Source: an uncultured Collinsella sp. | GTDB taxonomy: Bacteria > Actinomycetota > Coriobacteriia > Coriobacteriales > Coriobacteriaceae | Length of the DNA: 64,000 bases | Direction: 5' to 3' | Assembly (NCBI GenBank): GCA_902479075.1 | Contig: CABSNK010000001.1 | Span: 113,134-177,133, forward strand | In this document: positions 55,437-64,000 of the stretch, piece by piece | Layout of the letters: each line of letters begins with the position of its first letter | Numbering within the stretch: position 1 is the first letter of the stretch | Notes under the pieces: generated by a model | Told to the model about the DNA's origin: nothing | Seen by the model: the letters and a program-made list of their open reading frames with translations, nothing else | The model's database searches: none | Made by a program: the position numbers and the translations under genes

Positions 55437-55714
55437 TGGCGGCCAAGCGCCCCGAGGGCGCGCTCGAGTTCGAGTTCGACGGCAAGAAGTACCAGATCAA
55501 CAAGAAGGCCATCCAGTCCATGAAGGTGCAGCGCGCCATGGCCTACGACGGCATCCCCGAGAAGATGCACGAGGTGTGGGACGCGATGGACGAGATCTTC
55601 GACGGCAAGACCGTCGAGTACATGGACGCGCTCGGCGAAGACGGGCAGGACTGCTCGGCGGAGCGCTGGGGCGCATTCTTCCAGGCCGCCATGGAGGCCG
55701 CGGCAAAAAACTAG
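55436..55714 (+). CDS. Tail assembly chaperone (short form)
   Basis: The 92-residue acidic protein (FEFDGKKYQINKKAIQSMKV at the N-terminus) is the G-type tail assembly chaperone that precedes the tape measure in siphophages. It starts in a TAATG overlap. Its last codons are GCA AAA AAC then TAG. The A-AAA-AAC run is a classical slippery heptamer that allows ribosomes to shift to -1 and make the longer form with the next frame. Confidence 0.82.
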   Translation: MAAKRPEGALEFEFDGKKYQINKKAIQSMKVQRAMAYDGIPEKMHEVWDAMDEIFDGKTVEYMDALGEDGQDCSAERWGAFFQAAMEAAAKN

Positions 55715-56112
55715 CAAGCTTCGCCGCCGCCTGGACCTGCATGAGGGGAGAGGTCGTCGCCGACTTCCGGCAGACGTACGGCATCGACCTTCCCCTCGGC
55801 GGCGGGTTCGACGGGGCGACGGACGAGGACCTTTGCCGCTGGCAGGTCCTCTACTCCCAGCTGCCGGCGCGCTCGCGGGTCTCCGTTCGCCTTGAGCCCG
55901 ACAACCTGTGGGACGACAAGACGCGCCTGCTCGACATGATCGAGCACGAGCTCAGGTGCTTCCACTACGGGTTTACCGAGGATGCCAAAAAGCGCGTCAA
56001 CACCCCGCAGCGGATCTTATCGCCGGGCGAGCGAGCCAGGAACGAGCGCCGCAGGGACTCGGCGCTGGCGGCGAAGTACGAGATATCTTCGTCGTTCGGA
56101 ATCGATGTATAA
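55436..56112 (+). CDS. Tail assembly chaperone (frameshifted long form)
   Basis: Reading through the -1 shift joins the first 91 residues to a 134-residue extension (EVVADFRQTYGIDLPLGGGF, then LYSQLPARSRVSVRL, ending SSFGIDV). This is the GT product, made in smaller amounts, which loads the tape measure for tail-tube assembly. An independent start at ATG 55741 is possible but has no good ribosome site. A tape-measure gene follows after 9 bases, the expected neighbour. Confidence 0.75.
55705..55711 (+). promoter_or_regulatory. Programmed -1 frameshift site
   Basis: A AAA AAC in the zero frame, followed at once by TAG. Slippage gives KKLASFAAAW, which runs on as one open frame to 56112. The heptamer is of the X-XXY-YYZ type. 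Confidence 0.82.
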
Positions 56113-56121
56113 GGAGGCGCC

Positions 56122-59100
56122 ATGTCCACAGACGTCGGATCCGTATCCGTAAAGGTCATGCCGTCCATGGCTGGCTTCGCCTCCCAGGTGGACAAGGACC
56201 TGTCCGGGGCGGGATCCTCCTCGGGGTCGCGCTTCGGAAGGGTCTTCTCCGCGGCGGCGGGCAAGTCTGGCGGCAGCGGCCTGGTCGCCAGGGTCTCCTC
56301 CGCGCTCTCCGGCGCGACTGGTAAATTCTCCGCGACCGGCAAGGCGACCGGCGCCGCATTCTCCTCCGCCTTCTCCGGCGCGGCGAGCGCGAACGCCGTC
56401 GAGGGGCTCCAGAACAAGGTCAAATCCGCCACGCTCGAGCTTCGCTCGGCGATGGCGACCTCGAAGTCGGCCTCATTGTCGGCAGAGGCGGCCCAGGTCA
56501 AGTACAACGATGCCGTCGCCAAGTACGGCCAGGCATCCGCGCGGGCGCTGAGCGCTGAAAGCAACCTCGTCACCGCAAAGCTCAGGGCGCAGACCGCGTC
56601 GGAGCGTGCCCAGGCGGCCGAGTCCAAGCTCGCCTCGGCGCAGAAGCGGCTCGCGAGCGCGACTTCCGCGCCCGTGTCGGCGCTAGGAAAACTCGGCGGC
56701 AGCGCCGGGACGCTTGCCGACAGGCTGGGCGCTGGGGAGAGGGCGACGGGCCGCTTCGTGGCGAAGATCGCCACCATCGGCGGTGGCGTCCTGTCCTCGG
56801 CCGGCAGCGCGCTGTCATCGCTCTCGAGCGAATTCGGGTCTGCCGGCACGGCGGCGGGCGGGAACATGGCGAGCAAGGTCGCCTCGGGCTTCTCGGCAAA
56901 GGCCGCGGTCATCACCGGCGCCGTTGCCGGCGTGGTGCAGAGGGTCGTCTCGACGGTGTCCTCGAGCGTGGACGCCGCGGTCGCGCGCGTCGACACGCTC
57001 AACAACTTCCCCAAGGTGCTCCAGTCGCTCGGCTACGGGGCCGACGAGTCGCAGAGGAGCATCGACACCCTGTCCGACAGGCTGTCGGAGCTCCCCACGA
57101 GGCTCGACGCGGCCGCGACGGGCGTGCAGCAGCTCGCGCCGTCGTCCAAGTCGATCGACCAGGCGACCGACCGCTACCTCGCATTCAACGATGCCGTCCT
57201 CGCCGGCGGCGCGTCCGAGGACATCCAGTCCAACGCCATGACGCAGCTCACCAAGGCCGTCTCCACCAACAAGATGGAGATGGACACCTGGATGAGCATT
57301 CAGCAGGCGATGCCCGGCCAGCTCGACCAGGTGGCGAAGTCCATGCTCGGGCAGAGCGCATCGGCATCCGACCTCTACCAGGCCATGAAGGACGGCAGGG
57401 TCACGGTCTCGGACTTCGCCGACGCCGTGGTCGACCTCGACAAGAACGGCGCGGACGGCATCACGAGCTTCTCCGAGCAGGCAAAGGCCGCGACGGGCGG
57501 CATCAAGACGTCGTTCTCCAACATGTGCAACGCCTTCCCAAAGGGCGTCGCCAAGATCATCGGCGCCATCGGCTCGTCCAACATCGTCGGCGTCATCGAC
57601 GGCGTGAAGGGCGCGGTGAACGGTGCGTTCGGCGCCGTCACCGACGCGATGGCCGACCCGAGCATCCGGGGCGCGGCGTCGTCGTTCGCCGCCGTGTTTT
57701 CTGATGTGATCGCAGGCGGTGTCTCCGTCGCAGGGGACGCATTTACCGGTGCGGCGGCGATGACCTCCGCTTTCTGCGAGACGCTTCTCAACAACGAGGC
57801 GGCCTCATCTTTCGCGGGAACACTTGACGCGCTCGGTTACACGGCGTCCTCCATGGGCGACGCCGTATGGTCGACCGTATCGCAGATCACCGGGTGGTCG
57901 AGTCCCGCCGAGGGCGCGGCAGATGCCGCAAACGCCCTCGACGACGCCTTCGAGGCCGCCGAGCCGGTCATCCGCTCGGTGGGCGACGCGTTCCAGTGGC
58001 TCTCCGACCATTCCGAGGAGACTGCCCCGGTCGTCAAGGCCGTCGGCGGCGCCTTCCTCGTCATGAAAGTCGCCGGCGGCCCCGTGGGCTCGCTCCTGAA
58101 GGTCATCGGCGGCGCCCTGCTGTCCCTCGGGGCATCGGCACCCGCCGCCGGCGCCGGGCTTGCCACAACGGCGGCGGGCGAGACCGCAGCCGGCACAGCC
58201 GCGGGCGCGGCGGCCGGTAAGATGACATCGTTCGGCGCGGCCGTCCTCATGGTCGGAGCCGGCGTTCTGATGGCGTGCGGCGGCATCGGCCTTCTCGCCC
58301 TCTCCGCGATAAAGCTCGGCGAGGCGGGGCCTCAGGCCGCAATCGGCATGGCAGCCATGGTGGCGGTCATCGCCGGGCTGGCGCTGGGCGCCGCCGCGCT
58401 CGGGCCCGCCCTGACTGCCGGCTCCGTCGGCATGGTCGCCTTCGGCGCCGCCGTCGCGCTCGCCGGCGTGGGCATCCTGCTCGCAGCCACCGGTCTCGCG
58501 ATTATGTCACTCGCGCTGCCGACCATCGCCGCCTGCGGCCCCGAGGCCGCCGTCGGCATAGCCGCGGTCGGGGCCTCCCTGTTCGTGCTGGCACCCGGCG
58601 CCCTCATGGCGTCTGGTGGGCTGCTGGCGCTCGCCGCCGGGGCGGTGGCGTGCACGGTCGCCGCCGCGGCCCTCGGCGTCGCCGCCATCGTCGCGGGCGT
58701 CGGCCTCATCGTCATGGGAGCCGGCGGTCTCTTGGCGGGCGCTGGCCTGTCGGCCTGCTCCGCGCTCGCGATGCCCCTTGCCGCCGCTACTGCTGCTCTC
58801 GGCGCCGCCGCCATCGTCGGCGGCGTCGGCCTCATCATGCTCGGCGTGGGGTCGATTGCCGCGGGGGCCGGACTCGCGGTGTTCGCCGTCGGCGCCACGG
58901 CCGCCTCGCTTGCGACCGCCGCCCTCGCTCTTGGGATGGCTGCGCTCGACGTCGCGATGGCGGGCGTCGCCGCCTCCATCTCGACCTCAGCCGACGGACT
59001 CGGAACCATGGGAAAGGCGATCCCCAATATATCCTCCGGCGCCCCCGGTGCCGCAGCCGGCCTCGGTGCGCTTGCCGTTGCGGCAGCGGCCGCCGCCCCC

Positions 59101-59754
59101 GCCCTTGCCGCCGCGTCGCCGTCCCTGGCGTCGTTCTCCGCCTCCTGCGGGACCGCCTCGGCGGCGGCCCTGCTGCTCTCCGTCTCCGTGGCGGCAGTGG
59201 GTTCCATGGTCGCGGCGAGCATGGCGGCGGCGTCGGCGTCCGCAGTCTCGTTCGGCGTCCGCTCCGGCGCGTCCTTCAACCGCTTCTCGGCTTCCGCCAG
59301 GAATGCGGCAAGCGCCGCCCGCACCGCGATCATGGGGGCCTGCCGGCAGATGTCGGCCGAGGTCGGATCGATGCGGCTCACGCTCCCGCGCATCGACGTG
59401 GGACCGCTGCCGCACTTCTCGATGAGCGGCAAGTTCGACGCGCAGACGGGCTCGGTCCCGTCGGTCAACGTTAACTGGTACGCCAGCGGCGCGGTCTTCG
59501 GGCCGAACAGCCCGCGCGTCATCGGAATCGGCGACAACCGGCGGTACGACGAGGCGGCCATCCCGCTGAGCCCCAAGGTGCTGGGCGGGATCGGCAGGGG
59601 AGTCGCCCAGACGATGGATGTCGGCGGCGGCTCGGACGGCGGCGCGGTCATCGCGTGGCTCGACCGCAACCTCCCGGCGATCATCCAGAAGTACACGCCG
59701 GTCACGCTCGAGCGCGACCTCGACAGGCACATCAGGGCGGTGGCACATGCATAG
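56122..59754 (+). CDS. Tape measure protein
   Basis: The 1210-residue protein sets tail length. The N-terminus (VSVKVMPSMAGFASQVDKDL) and the central VDTLNNFPKVLQSLGYGADE with QAMPGQLDQVAKSMLGQ are typical of tape-measure proteins of Gram-positive siphophages. Residues about 650-1000 are alternating hydrophobic Ala/Gly/Val/Leu segments, like repeated membrane passes used at genome injection. By the usual rule of thumb of 1.5 Angstrom per residue the tail would be near 180 nm. AAGGAGGCGCC precedes ATG 56122. Confidence 0.93.
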   Translation: MSTDVGSVSVKVMPSMAGFASQVDKDLSGAGSSSGSRFGRVFSAAAGKSGGSGLVARVSSALSGATGKFSATGKATGAAFSSAFSGAASANAVEGLQNKVKSATLELRSAMATSKSASLSAEAAQVKYNDAVAKYGQASARALSAESNLVTAKLRAQTASERAQAAESKLASAQKRLASATSAPVSALGKLGGSAGTLADRLGAGERATGRFVAKIATIGGGVLSSAGSALSSLSSEFGSAGTAAGGNMASKVASGFSAKAAVITGAVAGVVQRVVSTVSSSVDAAVARVDTLNNFPKVLQSLGYGADESQRSIDTLSDRLSELPTRLDAAATGVQQLAPSSKSIDQATDRYLAFNDAVLAGGASEDIQSNAMTQLTKAVSTNKMEMDTWMSIQQAMPGQLDQVAKSMLGQSASASDLYQAMKDGRVTVSDFADAVVDLDKNGADGITSFSEQAKAATGGIKTSFSNMCNAFPKGVAKIIGAIGSSNIVGVIDGVKGAVNGAFGAVTDAMADPSIRGAASSFAAVFSDVIAGGVSVAGDAFTGAAAMTSAFCETLLNNEAASSFAGTLDALGYTASSMGDAVWSTVSQITGWSSPAEGAADAANALDDAFEAAEPVIRSVGDAFQWLSDHSEETAPVVKAVGGAFLVMKVAGGPVGSLLKVIGGALLSLGASAPAAGAGLATTAAGETAAGTAAGAAAGKMTSFGAAVLMVGAGVLMACGGIGLLALSAIKLGEAGPQAAIGMAAMVAVIAGLALGAAALGPALTAGSVGMVAFGAAVALAGVGILLAATGLAIMSLALPTIAACGPEAAVGIAAVGASLFVLAPGALMASGGLLALAAGAVACTVAAAALGVAAIVAGVGLIVMGAGGLLAGAGLSACSALAMPLAAATAALGAAAIVGGVGLIMLGVGSIAAGAGLAVFAVGATAASLATAALALGMAALDVAMAGVAASISTSADGLGTMGKAIPNISSGAPGAAAGLGALAVAAAAAAPALAAASPSLASFSASCGTASAAALLLSVSVAAVGSMVAASMAAASASAVSFGVRSGASFNRFSASARNAASAARTAIMGACRQMSAEVGSMRLTLPRIDVGPLPHFSMSGKFDAQTGSVPSVNVNWYASGAVFGPNSPRVIGIGDNRRYDEAAIPLSPKVLGGIGRGVAQTMDVGGGSDGGAVIAWLDRNLPAIIQKYTPVTLERDLDRHIRAVAHA

Positions 59755-60586
59755 GATGCACTACGTCTCGTCCTCGGGCGAGCGCGTCGACCTCGACGGC
59801 GACGGCATCTATGTCGGCACCGCCGCGGGCGTGCGCTCGCGCGAGTGGAGCTACGACCTCTCATGGCGCGGCGCCTACGGCATCTCGCGAGACGCGAGGG
59901 AGGCGACGGTCGATGCCGTGCTGTCCTCGGCGGCTGCCGACAGGCTCAGGCGGCTCGCGGACAGGGATATCTCCGTCCGCGAGCCCGGCCGCCTCGTCGT
60001 CGACGGTGTTTGGTACCAGCGCGCCTATATCGCGAAGTCCGAGACATCGCAGGTCTACGGCAGGCGGGGCATCGCCGCCACGCTTACCGTGCTGCTGCTC
60101 GACGGGTCCTGGCGGCGCGAGGTCGTCCAGGAGTTCTACGCCCGGGAGGACGAGGACCAGACCGGCCTGGACTTCCCCCATGACTACGAGTACGACTACG
60201 GCGGCTCGGTCGCAAGCCGGACGGTCACCGTCGACGGGTTGGTGCCCGCCGACCTTAAGCTCACGATCTTCGGCCCCGCGTCGTCACCGCGCATCACCGT
60301 GACGCAGGGGGACTTCATCAACGTCTACTCTGCGGACGTTGAAGTGCCTGGCGGCTCCAGGCTCATCATCGACGGCTCGAGCTTCCCCAAGACGATCAAG
60401 CTCGTCGGCATGTACGGTGAGACCGAGGACCGCTTCGCCGACGGCATGCGCGGAGAGGGCGCCGGAAGCGGTTCCTACTGCTTCGAGCAGCTTCGGCCCG
60501 GCACGTCCTCTGTCGCATGGGACGGCTCGTTCGGCTTCACCATGACCCACTATCTTGAGGAGGGGGAGCCGCCTTGGAGCTCATAG
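59747..60586 (+). CDS. Distal tail protein (Dit-like)
   Basis: The 279-residue strand-rich protein follows the tape measure, the standard position of Dit. The N-terminal ring domain begins HYVSSSGERVDLDGDGIYVG and the C-terminal galectin-like half has ITVTQGDFINVYS. It forms the hexameric hub joining tube to baseplate. The ATG at 59747 overlaps the tape measure end. Confidence 0.8.
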   Translation: MHRMHYVSSSGERVDLDGDGIYVGTAAGVRSREWSYDLSWRGAYGISRDAREATVDAVLSSAAADRLRRLADRDISVREPGRLVVDGVWYQRAYIAKSETSQVYGRRGIAATLTVLLLDGSWRREVVQEFYAREDEDQTGLDFPHDYEYDYGGSVASRTVTVDGLVPADLKLTIFGPASSPRITVTQGDFINVYSADVEVPGGSRLIIDGSSFPKTIKLVGMYGETEDRFADGMRGEGAGSGSYCFEQLRPGTSSVAWDGSFGFTMTHYLEEGEPPWSS

Positions 60587-61560
60587 TCGCCGACAGCGCC
60601 GGCAGGACGCTCTTCCCGATTTCTGACTTCGAGCTGGATATGGACTCGGGCTGGGGCGACGGCGTCGACAACTCGTTCGATCTCGTGGTGCGCGACTCGT
60701 CCGTACCGTTGCCGGAGGCCGCTTGGCGTGTTTTCGCCGACGGCCTGGAGATCGGCGGGCGCGTCGAGGGGTTCGAGCTCAAGACGCGCCGCACCTCGTC
60801 CGAGCTGCACTGGACCGGGTCGACCTGGACTGGAGTGCTCGAGAAACGCCTTCTGTGGCCCGATCCGGGCCAGGACTACCTTGTCCTCTCTGGGGACGCA
60901 AACGCCGTGCTGCGGTCCGCGGTTAAACGGCTCGACATCGGCTCCCTCTTCACGGTTCCCGATGCCGACGCCGGGGTGAGCGTAAGCTACCGATGCAACA
61001 GGGACGTACCCGACGCCTGGACCAACCTTAGGCTGGCGATGCGCTCCGCAGGCCTTCGTCTCGATGCGAGGTGGGTGGGCGGATCGTGCAGGCTCCAGGC
61101 GGTGAAGGTGACAGACTGGCGCGGCAGGGTCGACTCCGATCTCGTAAACTTCGACCTCAAGAGCGACCTGCTCGTCACCAATCACCTCAAGGCGGCCGGC
61201 AAAGGTGAACTTGCGGCCAGAGAAGTCGTGGACGTCTACGCCGACCGGGAAGGCAGCGTAGGCACCGTGAAGGCGATGACCGGCGTCTTCGAGCTCGAGG
61301 AGTACTACGACGCCAACAACACCGAGGGCGACGATCTCCGCGACCAGGCATCCAGCCGACTCGAGGACAAGCAGTCCGAGGGCAGCGTGACCGTGACGGT
61401 CAACGAGGGCGTCGAGTTCGGCCTCGGCGATATCGTCGAGGCCAGGCACTACTCGCCAAACGTGACGGTCTCGGTCGAGATCAGCAGCAAGATCGTAAAG
61501 GCCGCGGGGTCGGGCTACAGCGCCACGTATGGCGCATCGCCCGGTGCGGTGGGGAGATAG
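60574..61560 (+). CDS. Tail-associated hub protein
   Basis: The 328-residue protein occupies the Tal slot behind Dit. It has the beta-rich ISDFELDMDSGWGDGVDNSFDLVV start found in ReqiPepy6-Gp37-like tail proteins, and the late VTVNEGVEFGLGDIVEARHY block. No peptidoglycan hydrolase domain is present, so wall digestion must be done elsewhere. TTG 60574 is the start, overlapping the Dit stop. Confidence 0.7.
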   Translation: MELIVADSAGRTLFPISDFELDMDSGWGDGVDNSFDLVVRDSSVPLPEAAWRVFADGLEIGGRVEGFELKTRRTSSELHWTGSTWTGVLEKRLLWPDPGQDYLVLSGDANAVLRSAVKRLDIGSLFTVPDADAGVSVSYRCNRDVPDAWTNLRLAMRSAGLRLDARWVGGSCRLQAVKVTDWRGRVDSDLVNFDLKSDLLVTNHLKAAGKGELAAREVVDVYADREGSVGTVKAMTGVFELEEYYDANNTEGDDLRDQASSRLEDKQSEGSVTVTVNEGVEFGLGDIVEARHYSPNVTVSVEISSKIVKAAGSGYSATYGASPGAVGR

Positions 61561-61569
61561 GAGACTGCC

Positions 61570-62043
61570 ATGAAGCAGATAGAACTCATCGGCCCGCCCC
61601 TTTACCAATGGGATACGGGTCGGCGCGTCCGCGTCTCGGTCCGCGGCGCGACGGAGGCCCACTTCGCCATCGCCGGATCGGCGCGCGCATTGGTGACCCC
61701 GGTCGTCGGCGGCGAGGCACCGGTGCCGTCGCTCCTGCTGACGGCGGGCGCCGACATTGCCGCATGGGCGAGCGATGGGCGCGACACGCAAGCGCGCGCC
61801 GTGCTCAGGGTGCGCCCGAGGGCCAAGCCGGACGGCTACATCTACACCGATGACGAGGTCAAGACCTGGGCTGATGTCGAAGACTGGGTGCGAGAGCAGC
61901 TGAAGTCCGCAGGCGAGCCCGGCACGAAGTGGTATGTCGGGGGAGGCACCACCGCCATTGGCGGCCGCGTCGGGGACCTCTACCTCGACAGTGAGACTGG
62001 CACCTATTATCGCTACGGCGAGGTTGGAGATACAAATGACTAA
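61570..62043 (+). CDS. Baseplate-region protein
   Basis: The 157-residue protein has a strand-rich N-terminus (YQWDTGRRVRVSVRG) and a C-terminal GDLYLDSETGTYYRYG module. The same module type ends the next two collagen-like proteins (VYIDTADGFKVYQYG and VYIDAATGDLYTYK). It is likely a structural tail component. ATG 61570 after a GATAGGAGAC site. Confidence 0.6.
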   Translation: MKQIELIGPPLYQWDTGRRVRVSVRGATEAHFAIAGSARALVTPVVGGEAPVPSLLLTAGADIAAWASDGRDTQARAVLRVRPRAKPDGYIYTDDEVKTWADVEDWVREQLKSAGEPGTKWYVGGGTTAIGGRVGDLYLDSETGTYYRYGEVGDTND

Positions 62044-62713
62044 CACGTGGAATCAGGTGGGAACCCTCAAGGGTCCAAAGGGCGACAAGGGCGCGACGGG
62101 CGATGCCGGCCCCAAGGGCGGCAGCGTGCGCGTTGCGAGCATCAGCGTCCCGGCTGGCGGCGACGTCGCCTTCTCGGCGCTCTCGCCGTCCGACGGAGTT
62201 CAGGTCGGCGACCTCGTGCTCGACGCCAAGGGCAGCGTCTACCCCATCTCGGCGGTGGACGCGGGACGATCGACCGCCAGGGTCGGCTCCGCCATCAACG
62301 GCGTGAGCCTCAAGGGGCCCAAGGGCGAGACGGGTGCCGTCGGCCCCAAGGGCGCCGACGGCACGTCCATTACCGTCAAGGGCGCGGTGAGCAGCAAGAC
62401 CGCCTTGCCGTCCAGTGCCGCAATCGGCGACACGTACATCACGAGCGACACGAGCCACATGTGGGTCAAGACCGCGATGAGCGGCGACGCGCAGTGGACC
62501 GATCTCGGCGAGATGAAGGGGCCCAAGGGCGACAAGGGGGCCACGGGCGAAAAGGGCGAAAAGGGCGCTACCGGCGCCACGGGTGCCCAGGGCCCTGCCG
62601 GCCCCGGCATCACGTTCGGTCAGGGAGCCCCCACGGCGTCATCCCAGGCCGGCGCCGTATACATCGATACGGCAGACGGCTTCAAGGTCTACCAGTACGG
62701 CGACAACGCCTAG
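62036..62713 (+). CDS. Collagen-like tail fibre protein 1
   Basis: The 225-residue protein has Gly-X-Y repeats in three blocks (about residues 12-28, 86-104, 158-186) rich in GPKGDKG, alternating with strand-rich modules. Phage collagen-like stretches form trimeric fibre stalks. The start MTNTWNQVGTLKGPKGDKG is shared in pattern with the next two genes. ATG 62036 overlaps the preceding stop. Confidence 0.8.
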   Translation: MTNTWNQVGTLKGPKGDKGATGDAGPKGGSVRVASISVPAGGDVAFSALSPSDGVQVGDLVLDAKGSVYPISAVDAGRSTARVGSAINGVSLKGPKGETGAVGPKGADGTSITVKGAVSSKTALPSSAAIGDTYITSDTSHMWVKTAMSGDAQWTDLGEMKGPKGDKGATGEKGEKGATGATGAQGPAGPGITFGQGAPTASSQAGAVYIDTADGFKVYQYGDNA

Positions 62714-62728
62714 CGAAAGGAGAACGAC

Positions 62729-62980
62729 ATGGCATGGGCTAACATCGGCTCGCTCAAGGGTCCCAAGGGCGACAAGGGCGACACCGGAGAGCGGGGCAAG
62801 CAGGGAATCCAGGGACTGAGGGGGGAGACCGGTCCGACCGGTCAGACGGGCCCCAAGGGAGAAAAGGGCGCCGACGGCACCTCCGTGACCGCCGGGACCG
62901 GCGCGCCGACCGGCACCGCCGTGGTCGGCTCGGTCTACATCGACGCCGCCACCGGGGACCTGTACACCTACAAGGCCTAG
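62729..62980 (+). CDS. Collagen-like tail fibre protein 2
   Basis: The 83-residue protein is mostly one Gly-X-Y block (GPKGDKGDTGERGKQGIQG and onward) followed by the GSVYIDAATGDLYTYK module. It has the same W-plus-LKGP start as its neighbours, indicating tandem duplication. GAAAGGAG precedes the ATG. Confidence 0.75.
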   Translation: MAWANIGSLKGPKGDKGDTGERGKQGIQGLRGETGPTGQTGPKGEKGADGTSVTAGTGAPTGTAVVGSVYIDAATGDLYTYKA

Positions 62981-62994
62981 TCGGAGGCGTCGAC

Positions 62995-63207
62995 ATGGCA
63001 TGGATTAAGTTGGGCAACCTAAAGGGGCCTGTCGGGGAGACGGGGCCACAGGGCCCCGCGGCCTCGACCGCCCAGACGTTCCTCGCCGCACACCCTGTCG
63101 GCTCCCTCTATATGGAAAGCAAGGGCAAAAACCCCGGTGCCACCTATGGGGGAACGTGGTTCATGCGAGACAGCCAGAACGGCTTTATATGGGAAAGGAC
63201 GGCTTAA
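62995..63207 (+). CDS. Collagen-like tail fibre protein 3
   Basis: The 70-residue protein has the shared start MAWIKLGNLKGPVGETGPQG, a short Gly-X-Y block, and a different tail (HPVGSLYMESKGKNPGATYG, then GTWFMRDSQNGFIWERTA). That tail resembles the phage tail-collar-type turn (P-GS-YxS..N-P...GGTW). It ends directly before the next gene. Confidence 0.7.
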   Translation: MAWIKLGNLKGPVGETGPQGPAASTAQTFLAAHPVGSLYMESKGKNPGATYGGTWFMRDSQNGFIWERTA

Positions 63208-63987
63208 ATGGAGATTGTGACCGGCAAAGCGGGCGTGCCACACGTCAGCTCGGCCGACGACGGGCGCCGCATTGCGGGCGAAGTCGGCGCTGGCAGCTAT
63301 GTGCTGCAGACGGGCGGCAAGCTGGCCCCATCGCTTGTCGATGCGAACACCGTCCGTATCGCGACCGGCGACATGATCGTGCAGGGTCGCCATATCGGTG
63401 TCACCGCGCCCGAGGACGTTAAGGTGGCGAGCGGCTCGCAAGGCAAGAAGCGCATGGACTACATTTGCGTCCATTACACCCGCGATGTGAGCGGGTCCAG
63501 CCCGACCCTTGTCGAGAATGTTGAGTGGAAGGTTCTCCAGGGAACTCCCGGTTCGAGCGCCGCCGCGCCGTCGGTGCCGAAAGGCTCCATCCTGGACGGT
63601 GACGCTGACGTGTCGGTCCCGATCTGCTCGGTGACATTCGACGGGCTGACGACGGGTCAGCCTAAGCTGCTCATTCCGACCCTTACCCCGCTCGCGACCC
63701 TCGGGGATTCCGTATCCCGTACGCCGAGAGTATTTGTCGGCAACAAGATCGTGAACTTCAACCATGCGAATTACACGCTGCTTTGGGACAAGGCAGGCTT
63801 TGAGCGGGAGTTCGGGCGAAGCTTCGACAATTCCCGCGATTCCGTGTACGCGATGAACGGTGATGCGAGCTACGACTTCATGGTTTCTGGTGTGAATTTC
63901 TACCCGCGCGACGAGCAGCTCGTCGTCGCAATCAGCGGCGCACACACGGGCCCATTCCGAGTGAATTACATCGTTGTGCTTGGCTAG
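63208..63987 (+). CDS. Baseplate or receptor-binding candidate
   Basis: The 259-residue protein starts EIVTGKAGVPHVSSADDGRR, a segment found at the N-terminus of upper-baseplate or receptor-binding proteins of Gram-positive siphophages. It has a middle VEWKVLQGTPGSSAAAP segment and a C-terminal strand-rich domain (residues 175-259). That last domain has less biased base use and may be the variable receptor-binding tip. The window ends 13 bases later, so lysis genes lie outside. Confidence 0.7.
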   Translation: MEIVTGKAGVPHVSSADDGRRIAGEVGAGSYVLQTGGKLAPSLVDANTVRIATGDMIVQGRHIGVTAPEDVKVASGSQGKKRMDYICVHYTRDVSGSSPTLVENVEWKVLQGTPGSSAAAPSVPKGSILDGDADVSVPICSVTFDGLTTGQPKLLIPTLTPLATLGDSVSRTPRVFVGNKIVNFNHANYTLLWDKAGFEREFGRSFDNSRDSVYAMNGDASYDFMVSGVNFYPRDEQLVVAISGAHTGPFRVNYIVVLG

Positions 63988-64000
63988 CATTCCGTATCCC

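Overview
The window looks like a chromosomal segment of a high-GC Coriobacteriia member, most likely Collinsella or a close relative. This is inferred from the gene set: an ATP-type PEP carboxykinase, a very long Rho with a low-complexity N-terminus, a CarD-like regulator, and intergenic palindromes with a GGGAC core. Roughly half is ordinary chromosome (1-32710). The rest (about 32711 to beyond 64000) is a siphovirus-type prophage inserted next to a tRNA-Lys cluster and cut off by the window edge inside its tail genes.

Chromosomal half. In order: a frameshifted flippase-like gene; lactate permease; PEP carboxykinase; a solo B3/B4-domain protein behind a hairpin leader; a MarR regulator; a DegV protein; an MGMT-domain protein; TrpRS; a WecA/TagO-like transferase; a probable 6S RNA; a PflX-like radical SAM protein; tRNA-Ala(CGC); a membrane-anchored coiled-coil protein; nicotinate phosphoribosyltransferase; proB; a prolyl-aminopeptidase-like hydrolase; proA; an HD-domain protein; a RAYT (REP-associated tyrosine transposase); a CarD-like regulator; ArgRS; Rho; a large Ala-rich membrane protein; a VanZ-like protein; a ROK sugar kinase; an aminotransferase; tRNA-His(GTG); and three identical tRNA-Lys(CTT) genes in 119-bp tandem units. 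At least five sequence families of short palindromes sharing a GGGAC core sit between these genes, often right at stop codons. One pair brackets the RAYT gene in inverted orientation, so the RAYT is the natural candidate for having spread them. Two related elements of about 128 bp with TACTACG-type terminal inverted repeats lie between argS and rho.

Prophage half. A tyrosine integrase next to the third tRNA-Lys is followed by a lysogeny module. That module holds an MqsR-like toxin, an MqsA-like antitoxin with a C-terminal extension, a SecB-like chaperone, and divergent cI-like and cro-like genes with three matching 14-bp operators over recognisable promoters. The early operon of overlapping small genes includes a ParB-like protein, a second complete tyrosine recombinase and a protein with a Gly-rich repeat tract. 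A sigma-like late regulator precedes a 100-bp array of ten 10-bp repeats, a possible late promoter and a terminator. The morphogenesis operon then runs through HNH, small and large terminase, portal, MuF-type head protein with a probable C-terminal toxin domain, candidate immunity gene, DUF2513, scaffold, capsid, connectors, tail tube, tail chaperone with a -1 frameshift site, tape measure, Dit, tail hub, a run of collagen-like tail proteins, and a baseplate or receptor-binding candidate. Lysis genes and the distal attachment site are not in view.

The most interesting systems are the toxin-antitoxin-chaperone module (34798-36138), the MuF C-terminal domain with its overlapping downstream gene (50450-51136), the RAYT with its palindrome families, and the 10-bp repeat array (45279-45378).
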